A DNA stretch of 64,000 nt from Symsagittifera roscoffensis (taxonomy: Eukaryota; Xenacoelomorpha; Acoela; Convolutidae). The stretch is taken from contig NC_087062.1 in NCBI RefSeq assembly GCF_963678635.1, positions 33,641,651 to 33,705,650 on the forward strand. The letters are read 5' to 3'. Below are positions 1 through 10,622 of this stretch, piece by piece. The notes under the pieces were generated by a model that was given only the letters and a program-made list of their open reading frames with translations, was not told the DNA's origin and searched no databases. How positions within the stretch are numbered: position 1 is the first letter of the stretch; each line of letters begins with the position of its first letter. Made by a program: the position numbers and the translations under genes.

Positions 1-390
1 GAATGGCTGATGATCGGATTTAAATAGTTTCTTAACGTAAATATCTACACATACGTTTAGTATTGGTTCTGTGTTGTTGACTAGAATGACATCAAGTTGC
101 TTTTTAGCACCTGTGATCATTTGCTGGTAATTGTGTTCAAACAACTCCTCTAGTACCAGTGTTTCGTCCAAATTTGAGGACTCCATATGATGCCAGTTTG
201 TGTTATCAAAATTGATGTACCCTACAAGCATTGTAAGGTTGGTGACCTGATTCCTACTCAGTTCGTCTAAGCATTCAAGATACTCCAGTAGAAGAATGTA
301 CGAATGCCTGTATGGACTGTTTTTAGGGGCACTGTAGATACAGCATAAGAGACATCTGTAGTCATTAAATTCAAGCTGAACAATCTCGGC
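1..390 (-). pseudogene. LINE endonuclease domain fragment, open to the left edge
   Basis: This frame is open for 130 codons, from a TGA at 391-393 to the first base of the window, and has no start codon of its own. The translation has the layout of the apurinic-type endonuclease at the N-terminus of non-LTR retrotransposon ORF2 proteins. It reads a segment like CLLCCIYSAPKNSPY (the 'YRPP' strand), then GYINFDNTNW (usually GDFNxPxxxW), a leucine-rich helix, a segment like KKQLDVILVNN (the 'LDLVLT' strand), and ends at SDHQPF (the catalytic SDH motif). The Asp of GDFN is Tyr here, so the enzyme would be inactive. The 5' part of the ORF and the reverse transcriptase are missing or lie outside the window. 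It runs opposite to LINE-A. I infer a truncated, decayed LINE of the CR1/Jockey type. Confidence 0.65.
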
Positions 391-462
391 TCAAACATGC
401 AAAAGCATTTGAAAAAGTTGATCTTGGAAAACGCACCAACTCCCTTTAGCCGAAAAAAACTC

Positions 463-563
463 AAAATAAGAGTTGGTATAGCTTTCAATTTGAAAATAAG
501 AGTTGGTATAGCTTTCAATAGCTTTCAATTTGGTATAGCTTTTAATTTGGTATAGCTTTCAAA
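463..563. repeat. Short tandem repeat of a 'gttggtatagctttcaattt' unit
   Basis: A unit of about 28 bases containing AAAATAAGAGTTGGTATAGC occurs twice. It is followed by three shorter units carrying the TGGTATAGCTTT core. This is simple local tandem duplication with no coding content. Confidence 0.7.
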
Positions 564-1366
564 TTGAATCTTCAATTTATACTGAGAAAAGTTTCTATGA
601 AATAACGAAAAAAAAATCTTGGAAAAAATAGCACGAACTCTGTACCATAATTTTAAATTGCTTTTTAAAAAAGCAGAGAATCGGCCAATCGTAAAACGGA
701 CGAAAAAAACAAACCAAAAAAAAATCAACAGTTTCTCAGTAAATATCCAAATATCCAAATGAGAAAGATAACAATTTTACAAACTGAACGAAGATGTACT
801 TTAAATTGAATGTCTAGAACTTGAGCAAGTCAGTCTGCACACATGAAAGCAGATAGAGTAACTCCATGTATGCATCGATTTCATCGTATGCATCGATGCC
901 TTGAAAAAAAACTGTTTGCCGTAAAAAAAAAGCATAGCATCCAGTTACAAGTCACATGATCTCTTAGTTGAAATAGTCGGGTAATAATTGGTTATTAATT
1001 TCCAAAAAAGCGAAACATTTCCAATTAAGCAGAAAACTTTGTTCAGTTTTGAATCACACGTTGAATCGTATTTAGCACAATCGCAGCAAAAAGTTATCAT
1101 CAACTCTGTTGTTTTTGAAAGTTAGTTATCTGATTGTGCACTTAAAAGTATGTCACGATAATGTAGATGGCTGGTGACTACTGCATTCATCATTCATAGA
1201 ATATTTTAGTTGGAAAGAATTTTGTGATTATTTACTTCCTCTTGGAAGTATGGCACAATAATTGTTGTGATAAACTTATTAAATAGATTGAGATTTTGAG
1301 ATGAGTATCTAACAATGCCAATTTAAACTTGGATATAAACTTATTAAATAGTCTTTTTCATATTAA
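564..1366. other. AT-rich noncoding stretch
   Basis: I see no supportable gene. There are long A and T runs. A direct repeat of TATGCATCGAT lies near 868-897, and an ACTTATTAAATAG phrase occurs twice between 1270 and 1350. The end of this stretch is probably the 5' UTR or flank of LINE-A. Confidence 0.6.
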
Positions 1367-2197
1367 ATGTCTGGTGCTACGACGAGGTCAAGATTGACCT
1401 CTAAAAGTCAAGAGTGTTGCACCATGTGTTCCACGTCAGTGGCGGAGAACTGGCTGATGTGCGAGGGCTGCGAAAAGTAGACGCATAGGTCGTGTATGGG
1501 ATACTCTCATGATATCTTCAAATTTCTGGAGAGGACCGCAAATGTAAAGTTTCTCTGCAATGGGTGCCTAAGTGCTGATATTCGTCCAAAATCTACTGTG
1601 GATGTGGGCGAGCTGTCAAAAGGCATTGAGGACATCAAAGAGTGACTGGAGATTGTAAAATCTTGGCCTACGTGCAATCCTTCTCCTCCCCAACTGTAAG
1701 CTAAGTACTCTAGTGTCGTTAAATCTAGTTCCGATATATCTCAAGAATGGCAATTTAGTGGTATGTCGGAAATTAGCATGGGAACTGACAGCAAAATTGA
1801 TAAATCGAATTTTTTTGAGCAGGATGTAAAACTGATAAGCGATACAATGAAATTTCTTGGTGCAAATGCAGAGGAAATTTCCTCTTTCCGCAGACTCGGA
1901 AAATTTAACGCAACTAATGAAAGACCCAGACAAATTTTGGTGAAGTTTCGAAATGTTATTACGGCAGATAGAATTTTTGCGCGTGCAACCATGTTGAAAA
2001 ATTACGAACCAAACATCAAGGGAACCAAATATTCAGTTTTTGTATCAAAATCCTTAAATAAAGAGGGCCAAGAAAGTGAACGAAACTTGTTAAAGAAAAG
2101 ACGCGAACTACTTGAAAACGGAAACGAAGCAAAGGACATAAAACTCAGAAATAACATATTATATCTGAAAAACCGAGCAGTAAATTGCACTGAATGA
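1367..2197 (+). pseudogene. LINE-A ORF1: PHD finger plus nucleic-acid-binding region
   Basis: One frame runs from the ATG at 1367 to a TGA at 2195-2197, interrupted by in-frame stops (TAG near 1478, TGA near 1643, TAA near 1697). Residues about 17-65 form a PHD-type zinc finger: CCTMC, then WLMCEGC, then THRSC and FLCNGC. The stop near 1478 sits where the finger normally has Trp. After a short linker, the part open from 1763 has a ferredoxin-like ORF1 domain (segments like RQILVKFRN and YSVFVSKSLNKEGQE) and a basic Lys/Arg-rich helix. In intact LINEs, ORF1 coats the RNA and acts as a chaperone. This copy is dead. Confidence 0.75.
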
Positions 2198-2224
2198 CTA
2201 CCAAACAAAATCGGAGAAATAAAA

Positions 2225-4936
2225 GCACTATGTTACAATGTAAGAAGTTTATTCAAACTAGAAAGAAGACAAACTTTTTCGAACAGTATAAATTTAAAGA
2301 ACTTTGATATGATTTGCCTGTCTGAAACACGGCTTACAAATGAAATCCGCGAATCCGCGTAAAGTCAGGCTAATGTCAGAACCTAGAATTTTAGTTTTAA
2401 AAACAACGCAGCGGCATTAGCATGCTACATTAAGCTAGACAAACGGAAATTGCTTGTTGTCTCTTGTTATCTACCACCTGCAAATAACAAATATGTTCTG
2501 AAACCAAGTGAAATAAATGACCTGTTTAAAGACATAAATAAATTGCGGAAGAACTGTGATTGGTTCATTCATGGTGACTTCAATTACCCCTCAATAAATT
2601 GGCGCAACATATCATCAATTAAAGAAGCCGAAATATCATTTTTGAAAGAAATAAAGAAACTTGAAGTTCATCAAAATGTTAAGTTTAATACCGCCTCAAT
2701 TGGTACTCTCAATTTGATCTTCACCAGCAATAAAATCTATGTATCAGATGTTCATACCTTAGACAGTAACGATAAATTGGGAAAACTTTCTGAGCATTAT
2801 CCGGTCGAAATCTCTTCGTTGAGTTATCGGATCTTATGCGTCGTAAGTTTATCAAAGAATCCATATTTTGTTATTGCAACGGTGATTACGATTTACTCAA
2901 TGAGCAAATACTAGAAATTCCTTTTGACACTTACTGTTGATCAAATGTAAATGTGATACTAAATCATTGGTATAACTGGTTTTCCTTGCTTATTAAAAAG
3001 TGTACTCCAAAGCGCACTAAACATAGATCATCCTTGCCGCCCTGGATAAGTCAATCGACTTCGAATCTTATTAAACGTTTTCATACAGCTCGAAAGAAAT
3101 ATACCGAGTCTCATCCAAAAGTTTTGCACTTAATATAACAGACAGAAACGAACGCCGAAATGGACAAAGCGGATTATGAACAGTCTCATGCGTCAGAGCG
3201 ATCAATGGTAAAACTTTTTAAATACTTTAAAGCTTTTGATAAGTCAAGCTTACTAAGTACACTGAATTACAAAAATGAGACCGCCGATACCGATCCCTTA
3301 AAGGCAGAATTACTTTCGAAATTTTTCGCTTCTGTGTACATTGAATGGTGTACGTTTTCAGAACCACCCGGACATGATTTCAATACAGTCCTTGATACAA
3401 TTAGTTTTACTGAGCTCGAGATACGTGAAATATGTCAGTCGTTGAAAACGAATGAAAGTAAAGGCCCCGACGATTTATCGCCTGTACTGTTCATTAAAAC
3501 ACAAGCATCTCTATCTCATTCTATCTATCAAATATTTTCTTAAGTTATTCAAACTAGGCGTTTTCCAGACTACCGGAAAGCAGCTATAATCAGCTCAATT
3601 CATAAAAAAGACAATAAAAGTGACATTGAAAATTATAGACCCGTCTCTCTTCTTTGTATAAATTCAAAAATTTTACAGCGTGTAATATTTAGGAGATTAT
3701 ACGAACATCTATCACCTATGTTTCATAGTTCACAACATGGGTTTCGGAAGAATAAATCTACGGTCTTACAGCTATTAATTTTCTTACAGATAGCCTACAA
3801 AAGTCAGGACGAAGCGAGTAAAATGGAGATTGTTTTCGCGGACTTTAGTAAAGCGTTTGACCGTGTTGACCACGGTATCCTCTTGATGAAGCTTTTCAAA
3901 AACGGAGTAGGTAGAAATTTGATGAAATTATTGAAATCTTATCTATCAAACAGTTTCCAATCTGTCAGAGTGAATAGCAAAATCTCAGATCCAAAGCCCG
4001 TAACACGCGGAAAGCCCCGAGGCAGCATCCTCGGTCCATTGTTTTTCCTAAATTTTATTAATAACTTTCCTTCTATTTGCCAAAATGTCACACCTTTACT
4101 TTTCGCCGCTGTTGCAAAGTTCATCAGCCAAAGATTAGCTAAAAAAGAATTTCAAAATGAACTTAATGTGATATACAACTGGACAGTTCAAAATAATATG
4201 CCATTAGATGTTGATAAATGCACCCACGTGAGCTTTACTAAAAGTTCAAACAAATTTTGCTTCAACAATACGGAAATTAATTTAGTGGACATTCAGAAAG
4301 ATCTAGGGGTTATAATTTCAACTGACATGAGCTGGAATCTAGACATTGACAAAGCAGGCTTAAAAGCAAATAAAAATTTTTTCGCGATCAAAAGAATCAT
4401 ATCAAATTTAAACAGAGTAGCGAAACTGAATTTGTTCAAATCCATGATAATCCCCGTGATTCTTTACGCAAGTCCGTGTTTTGGTTTAAATAAGTACGCA
4501 ATGTTCGAATTCCGAAGACGATTCAGCGAAGAGCAGTAAAATGGATTTGCGTTAATAGCGTCTCATACAAAGAAAACTGGAAAGTACTAGGGATTCTTCC
4601 TTTAACAATGTATGCTTAGCTAAACAACTTGCTGTTGCTTTCAAAATTGATTTTGGACTTATGAGAGTAATTAGACTTATCACAGAATTCTCGCGCGTAA
4701 ATTTGCTTCAGGTGAGACGTCCAAGGAAAGCCAAATGCGAACAGAACTTCATGTACCAAACCTGTCGACTTTCGAATGTGTTAAAAATCGATTTAAGAGA
4801 AGGGATTGGCTTGAAACAACGACTTCTAAAAATCTTCTGGTCGAATTTCGAGCAATACAATGAGAGCGACAAGTGCACTTGGAAATTGGCGTGCGATCGT
4901 ACGGCGAACAATTGCAGAATCAGAACTGTTTTATGA
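2225..4936 (+). pseudogene. LINE-A ORF2: endonuclease and reverse transcriptase
   Basis: The endonuclease begins with a segment like ALCYNVRSL and continues with CLSETRL, VVSCYLPP, GDFNYPSINW and a decayed SDH motif (SEHYPVEI). Two in-frame stops lie near 2360-2390 and a frameshift near 2915. The reverse transcriptase follows in pieces: KGPDDLSPVLF near 3460, then AIISSIHKKD and NYRPVSLL around 3590-3650. Next are HGFRKNKST and VFADFSKAFDRVDH near 3740-3870, and RGKPRGSILGPLFF near 4010. The YADD box is replaced by FAAVAKF near 4100, so the active site is lost. The C-terminal tail, including the CTWKLACDRT segment, is open at 4661-4936. The domain order fits a CR1-like LINE. Confidence 0.85.
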
Positions 4937-4983
4937 AACGAGAAACTGACTGGGTCAAACCCCTTGTGTGAACCACAGAATTC

Positions 4984-4987
4984 ATAT

Positions 4988-5029
<42 letters not shown>

Positions 5030-5043
5030 TACTACTACTACTA

Positions 5044-5117
<74 letters not shown>

Positions 5118-5127
5118 GTTACTACTA
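4984..5127. repeat. (TAC)n microsatellite at the LINE-A 3' end
   Basis: About 45 TAC triplets, interrupted only by single TTC, CAC and TGT variants. It starts about 50 bases after the end of LINE-A ORF2, where a LINE 3' simple-repeat tail is expected. Confidence 0.95.
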
Positions 5128-5189
5128 TATCAACACGGAAACAACAACCTGTCAACCTGCCGTGCGATGAAGAACTTGAAGATTCAAAA

Positions 5190-5812
5190 GAAGATTAAGT
5201 CGAACTGAAAGTACAGTGCGCGTCTGAAGACTGCCCCGTATGGACGACTAGTCTTATCCCGTTCTGTTGTGGGTTTTGTACTGCGAGAATTACAAATCAA
5301 TTGATGGATCAACTCAAAAATGAAAACAATCCAATAACAGCAGTTGAAACAAAGTCTTATGCAGAGATAGTCAAAAAAGTACAGTCTCAAAACACACAAC
5401 AACTTTATTGAGCAAAAAACGTGGTAGTTTTGGGAACAACACCAGATACCGACAAAAACTATGTTCTCTTTGCGAAGAAACTACAAGAGGACTTGAAATT
5501 TCTGATATTAGAAAATATACGAACAAAGAGAATTGGGAAAAAAACAAGAACGGAGCACAATTATTGAAGATCGAACTGGTTTTGGCTGAAGTCAAGCAAC
5601 TGGTCTTGAAAAACGCGAAAAAATTACGACAAATTGGGATCTATGGAAATGTGTATTTGAAACCGGACTTGACAAAACTACAATAAGAAGAGGAATGCAA
5701 ACTACAGAAAACACTCCAAGAAAGCAGACGTGACAACCCATGCGGAGAGTTTATCATACGCTCTGATGAAATTATTGAAAAAGACAATTCCAGACAGAAC
5801 TGACTAAATATG
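5190..5812 (+). pseudogene. LINE-B ORF1 remnant
   Basis: A weakly preserved reading in several frames. Near 5210-5400 is a Cys-containing stretch (CASEDC, then FCCGFC), perhaps a degraded zinc finger, followed by Asn/Gln-rich sequence. From 5640 onward the translation reads NVYLKPDLTKLQ, a stop, then a basic helix like EEECKLQKTLQESRRD and FIIRSDEIIEKDN. That pattern is usual at the C-terminus of LINE ORF1 proteins that bind RNA. The assignment rests mainly on this tail and on its place just before an endonuclease ORF. Confidence 0.45.
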
Positions 5813-8139
5813 CAGTCAAGTTTGCTACTTTGGACATTGAAGGAGCAAAAAGCAACATCCATTTTTTAGACATTTATATGTACAATACCTATTTTAATTT
5901 ACTCACCGAAACATTTGCAACAGCAGATATTCACCTGGACTTGCATTTTACTTATTGCCTGAAAGCGAAGAAACTGACAAGAGGCAGACCGACTGGTGGA
6001 ATACTGATTGGAATCACCAAAAGAATCAACGAAAAAGATCAACTTTTAAGAGAAACTTCTATTGTGCTAGCAATTGAACTCTCTGTCTGCGTACTGGTCA
6101 CAGTTTACTTCAAACCTGACACAGATGTTACAGAAATTTTCGCGGAACTGCTACCTGTAATCACAGCTTGCACAAATCGCAAGATTAATCTGGGTGGTGA
6201 TTTCATCTGTAGACTAGACAATAACTCTCAAAGAGGACAAGATTTTGTTGATAATTTATCTCACTTGGGCTTACGGGTACTGATTTCTCACTACGCGCCA
6301 ACTTACAAATGCCACAATGGTCAAAACACCATCGATCTTATCTTCGTTAACTTCAATTTCAATCAAAGTACTTTGGAAATCATGAAAAATTTACCCTCGA
6401 AACATTCAGTAGTTCGACCTGAGACTAGACTTGATGACATTAAGTTTCTTGACCAAAAGTTAGACAGAATCTACAAGACAGACACTGCTTTACTCACAAC
6501 TAACATGCAAGATAACATATATTCCAAAGTACCCGAAGATTTTAGTATTGACGATCCAACAACCGCGTTCATATCAGTCTGCAAGTATTCTGCTATTAAA
6601 CAGAGAGAGAAAATATCAAACCTTGGTTTGAATAAGATGCACGGAAGTTATCACGTCAAACGTACAGAAAGACGATTGAAAAACCCACTTTCAATATCTA
6701 TTGTACGTGAAAACCTCAGAAAGTGACATAGTGATTGACTTAATGGAACTAATTTTGACTGATGATAAACTATACGCTGAAATAACCGAAAAAGAACTGA
6801 TTTTTTAAAGAACTGAGGTTGTTAATAAAACCAAACCAAACAAAGCTCTAGGGCCAGATGGTATCTCTATCAACTGCGTCAAATCCAACCTCTTTGTCTT
6901 TTTACCACTACTGCTTCAACTGTTCAATAGTATTTTATCTCAAGAAGTTATCCCGAAAAGTTGGAGAATTTCATTATCAAAACCTCTTTACAAAAAAAAG
7001 GGGACGAGAAAAATCCAGACAATTACAGAGGACTTGCACTCGGCAACCGTATTTTTTAAGTTTTCACATCAGTTTTACAAGCCAGAATATATAAGTGGAG
7101 TGTTGAAATTAAGAAGATACCCCAAAACCAGATCGGTTTTGTCAGAAACCGCTCGACCATTAATGCAGTCCAAGCACTCAAAACGGAGGTGGCACTAAGG
7201 TTCAAGACAAATAAGCAAACTTATGTTTGCTATGTTGATTTCAGCAAGGCGTTTGACACAGTAGTCAGGAACCAACTACTAGAAAAATTGAAAAACAACG
7301 GCTTAAGCACAAAAATTCACAACGCTTTGGGCGTTATTCTTCGCATCAATTATCTCAGGATCTGCATCAGCGATTTTGTTTCTGACCGTATAAAACAAAA
7401 CGGGGGGCTAATTCAGGGTGATCCACTTTCTCTCGTTTTGTTTATTCTTTTTACAGCAGACCTCGCTCTTATAGTATCAATTTTTGGTAATTGTCATTTT
7501 ATGCAGATGATTTAGCGATCGTGACAGACAGCACTCAACAAATTACTGAAGCGCTCAAAAGGCTAGAGATTTATTGCCGGGAGAACAACCTCACTCTGAA
7601 TATTTCCAAGACTAAAATGATGAAAATAAAAGGTGGTCATACTGGCAGAAAAGACATTGTTTTATACAAGGGTCAACCTCTGGAATACGTCATTTCGTTT
7701 GGATACTTAGGTGTGACAATATCAGCTTTCATGAAAGACAACGTGCATATCTCAAAACTACACAGAAAGGGTATTACTTCTGTCAATATTCTTGCCGCAA
7801 AGGTAAATTTTCAGAAAATATCATTTTTTCGGCGTGGCGACTGCTGAATGCTGTTGTTCTACCTTCATGTTCGTATGGATTGTCGACAACATCCAGTTCA
7901 ACTGATTTTTTAGTGAAAGTTACTGCCTATTATTGGAAAAAATGGGCTGGGATCTCAAAACTCACTTCAAACTCCAAACTTATCCATCATCTGTTCGAAG
8001 ACGACTTTCTGGAAATACAGAAATCAAAACAGCCAAGAAGAAAGTATATCGCTCTGTTTTAAACGAATGGCCTGCATCACAAAATTTGTACAAGTGGAAA
8101 CTGCTACGGAAACTCTTCGAAGGTATTTTGCTTTTGTAA
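5812..8139 (+). pseudogene. LINE-B ORF2: endonuclease and reverse transcriptase
   Basis: The longest open piece (5830-6726, 298 codons) is the endonuclease. It has LLTETFA (the E of the active site), GRPTGGILIGI, LGGDFICRLDN (GDFN-like) and NTIDLIFVN. The final catalytic H lies in a PSKHSVV segment. After a break come reverse transcriptase motifs: NKALGPDGISIN near 6835, VRNRSTINAV near 7142, VCYVDFSKAFDTVVR near 7220 and GGLIQGDPLSLVLF near 7405. The YADDLAIV box near 7494 is intact but lies in a different frame. The conserved GYLGVTIS follows near 7700. Frameshifts occur near 6730-6830, 7000, 7490 and 7840. It is inactive, but less decayed than LINE-A in the RT core. Confidence 0.85.
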
Positions 8140-8260
8140 ATTCTGTGGACAACATATAGAATCTCCTCAGCACCTCTACTGGACCTGTCCTTTTATGGCA
8201 GAGAATTTATCAAAGACAATGACTGAAATCCTGCATTAAATAGCTACTGGTGATATTTGA

Positions 8261-9887
8261 ACACTTACATATATGCGCTATATCAATTTTTGATACCTAA
8301 AAAATATCTCATTTGAATCATTATTTTGTATCTTTGCACGTGCTCTAAACGTGCTCATGTATCTGCTACCTGATACGTTTTAATTCAATCCATTATTACT
8401 TCCTCTTGGAAAAAAACCTATCTCCAATTTTACTCTGTGGTATTTGTTTTATTATTTTTGTTTCAGGTTTCGTTTGTTATAATGTAGTTGAAAATGTTTT
8501 TCATGGTATTGCGAATGTTTGTTTGCTGCAAATATTGAAAACTATTTTTTTTTGTTATTCTATTTTACCGAAAACTTTTATAGTTTTCTCATTTTTTTAA
8601 TGCAAAATCTGGATTAGGAATTTCTCAAAAGAGTATCGTGACATCTGCGTATGATAATAGTTAGCATGAGTTTGGGAAATGTTTGTTTAGTTCGTTATTA
8701 TACGGATTGACAATCAGAAGTCCTGAAACAGTACCCTGAGATAGATTTTTGTTTATAAAAATCCATACTGATTAAACGGTGTTAACAATAGTTCTCTATT
8801 GTCAATTACTGATAAAAAAAATTAAAATTTCTTTTGCTTCACAAAAAAATATCAGATGTTTTTGAATTTTTCATGCAGAATCTTCTGATCACTAGTTAAA
8901 TGAGAAAATGCTTTCAAAAAATGTTTTAAAAAGATCAAACAACAAAATAATTGCTATCTTTCGGTTATCTAAATGATTCGATATAGAAACCAATAGCACT
9001 TTTAAAGGCAAAGAGTTTGCCAAAATGACATGAGAGTTGCTTAGTAACTTTCGCCCAAAAGATTTTTTCCTATCATATGTTTGAGTAAAAAAAATTTTAA
9101 AAACCTGTTTTTGATTTGCGTCTGTATTTTTATGACAATTCAGTGTAGTTTTTTTGTACACTGATAAAGTCAATCGATTTTATTTTCACTACAAAAAAAA
9201 GATGCATATAATGTCATTGCAACGGTTTTTTAGCGCCCATTACGGATTGTCACACGAAACATTTTGAATTTTCGAATTAAGTTTTGAAAGTTTTTTTTTG
9301 CATTCAGCATAAGGAAAAATAAAATTTGAGTTTAATTCTCACGTAAACTTTGAAGAAAAAGAGCTATTTTGTTGTGATTTCGTCATAAACGCAACCTAAA
9401 GATGAGAACTTTTTGTAAAGCAAAACTGTTCATTCAAATTTGTTGTTTTCTATCAATATATAACGGTGTTTTAAAGAAGAAATAATATTCAGTGACTTGG
9501 CTTGAGTTCAGTGCAATAAGATTCAGTGACATGGTTTGTGTTTCCAGTTTTATTGAAAAAATTCCAATTTCATTTTTCTGGATGAGTCTAGGTTTATCAT
9601 TATGCATGAAAACAGATTTTTGGCCGATCACACTTTTTACTATCCGTTAGAATATTTTGAGTAAAAAATTTGTTAATTGAGTTTATTGACTTCATCGAAT
9701 AGGGTTCATTGAAGGTTTTTGAGTACCAAAATTTGTTATTTGAGATCAATGAAATCATCGAATTGGGGTAGTTTTACCTGTAAATTTTTTTCCAATTGAT
9801 TGTAGACAGGTTTGATTTGAAGTCTTTTTCTGATTAATTTTATTTAGGTTATGCTGCTTTCACATGGTAATGATTTAGCCTGAAGTG
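8261..9887. other. AT-rich noncoding stretch left of element 1
   Basis: No gene is supportable. From about 9215 it contains a dispersed repeat that recurs at the other side of element 1. Near 9655-9780 a phrase of about 60 bases (GAGTA...AATTTGTTA...TGA...TCATCGAAT) is tandemly doubled. Confidence 0.6.
9215..9680. repeat. Dispersed repeat, block Y, copy 1
   Basis: It shares a string of landmarks in the same order with 26550-27000: TTGCAACGG, TTAGCGCCCA, TGCATTCAGC, GAAAAAG, TAAAGCAAAA, TCTAT(A)A, and GGTGTTTTAAAGAAGAAA. The copies have diverged with many small indels. They are direct, noncoding, and older than the LTR element lying between them. Confidence 0.65.
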
Positions 9888-9891
9888 TTAG
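9888..9891. repeat. Target-site duplication TTAG, left copy
   Basis: TTAG immediately precedes the 5' LTR. The same four bases follow the 3' LTR at 25778-25781. Four-base duplications are normal for Ty3/Gypsy-type integrases. Confidence 0.85.
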
Positions 9892-10301
9892 TGGAACCTG
9901 ATCTAAACTATATTTTATGATTGGATAAATTAAATGTTTTACCAATGTAAAGTATTTAATATTAACCAATCACGATCCATCTAACTAACAACCCACTTAT
10001 TTGTAAGTGCTGAAGTTACTTGTAATTTCAGCACCAGAGAGATTTGAATTTAACTTAGAAATTAGTTGGACTCTCCCGAGCACTTCAGCAACCGCAATAA
10101 ACCAGTATACCCTAGATCTATTGAGCCTAGCAGAGACTAGTTAAACAACCTGAGACTAGATAGTATAAGAGTAAGATTAGGATCGGTATTAGACTAAGAA
10201 GTTGCACGAATCTATCCGGCCGAAAATAAGATAGCGTGACGAGCAGACGGTGTACCCTATCCGAAATTACTCTATGAGTTAACCACATCGGTCCTAACTC
10301 A
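9892..10301 (+). repeat. Element 1 5' LTR
   Basis: 410 bp, starting TGGAACCTGATC and ending GTCCTAACTCA, identical by eye to 25368-25777. It contains AATAAA near 10095, a possible polyadenylation signal, and AT-rich sequence in the first 80 bases where a promoter would lie. The element 2 LTRs are clearly related but of a different subtype. Confidence 0.95.
10007..10034 (+). promoter_or_regulatory. LTR hairpin, 13-bp stem with 2-base loop
   Basis: GTGCTGAAGTTAC and GTAATTTCAGCAC flank a TT loop. In element 2 the left arm reads GTGCTGAAATTAC, giving a perfect 13-bp duplex. In element 1 the single change makes a G-U pair in RNA, so the stem is kept. If transcribed it would fold strongly. A role in transcription, packaging or RNA processing is inference. 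Confidence 0.6.
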
Positions 10302-10303
10302 TC

Positions 10304-10321
10304 TGGTGCGACCATAAGTCT
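10304..10321 (+). promoter_or_regulatory. Putative tRNA primer-binding site
   Basis: TGGTGCGACCATAAG begins two bases after the 5' LTR, the usual position of a minus-strand primer-binding site, and starts with the TGG that pairs with tRNA CCA. It is identical in element 2. The matching tRNA would end in GGTCGCACCA; I cannot name it with confidence. Confidence 0.7.
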
Positions 10322-10388
10322 CGAACAAGACCTTAATAGCTTAGAATTAACCAAAATAGATTAGAAATTAGACAAAAACATTTACAAA

Positions 10389-10622
10389 ATGTTATACGAC
10401 AATAATTTAATCGAAATGTCTCTACGACTCAATAGATCAGAGCCAATATTCCGAACCATAACAGAACTACCCGGAATTGGAAGAAGACCTCGAACCAGAG
10501 ACGACATACGACAAAGTAGAAACTTGCCATATAGCTATATGATAGTTAGGCAAAAACCAGAACAAACTTTTATATTTAGAATACTACTGGCAATGAATTT
10601 AGATTTTCATTTGCAAACATAA
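10389..10622 (+). CDS. ORF0, 77-aa conserved leader protein
   Basis: A small ORF 87 bases after the LTR. The ATG is in the same place in element 2, whose ORF at 29575 has exactly the same length and the same ends (starting ML-DNN-LIEMSLRLNRSEPI, ending LDFHLQT). Counted by hand, there are roughly 19 synonymous changes against about 14 amino-acid changes. That is well below the ratio expected without constraint, so the ORF was selected. The protein is Arg-rich in the middle (GIGRRPRTRDDIR), with no signal peptide, membrane segment or zinc motif. I recognise no family. Being the first ORF on the genomic RNA, it could also act as a regulatory leader ORF. Confidence 0.65.
   Translation: MLYDNNLIEMSLRLNRSEPIFRTITELPGIGRRPRTRDDIRQSRNLPYSYMIVRQKPEQTFIFRILLAMNLDFHLQT

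Larger units (their letters stand above)
1367..5127 (+). mobile_element. LINE-A, decayed non-LTR retrotransposon (CR1-like)
   Basis: Two ORFs in LINE order, both broken by stops and frameshifts: ORF1 with a PHD finger and ORF2 with endonuclease then reverse transcriptase. The element ends in a (TAC)n tract. A PHD-finger ORF1, the GDFNYPSINW endonuclease motif and the C-terminal CTWKLACDRTANNCRIRTVL-type tail are typical of CR1/L2-like LINEs. I could not identify a target-site duplication. Confidence 0.8.
5130..8260 (+). mobile_element. LINE-B, second decayed non-LTR retrotransposon
   Basis: It follows directly after the LINE-A tail on the same strand: ORF1-like pieces, then endonuclease and reverse transcriptase, all broken. 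Its proteins differ clearly from LINE-A, so it belongs to another family. The boundaries are approximate; no target-site duplication or terminal tail was found. Confidence 0.7.

Noticed and set aside
4964-5198. Poly-Tyr and poly-Thr ORFs
   Set aside because: They are translations of the (TAC)n microsatellite.
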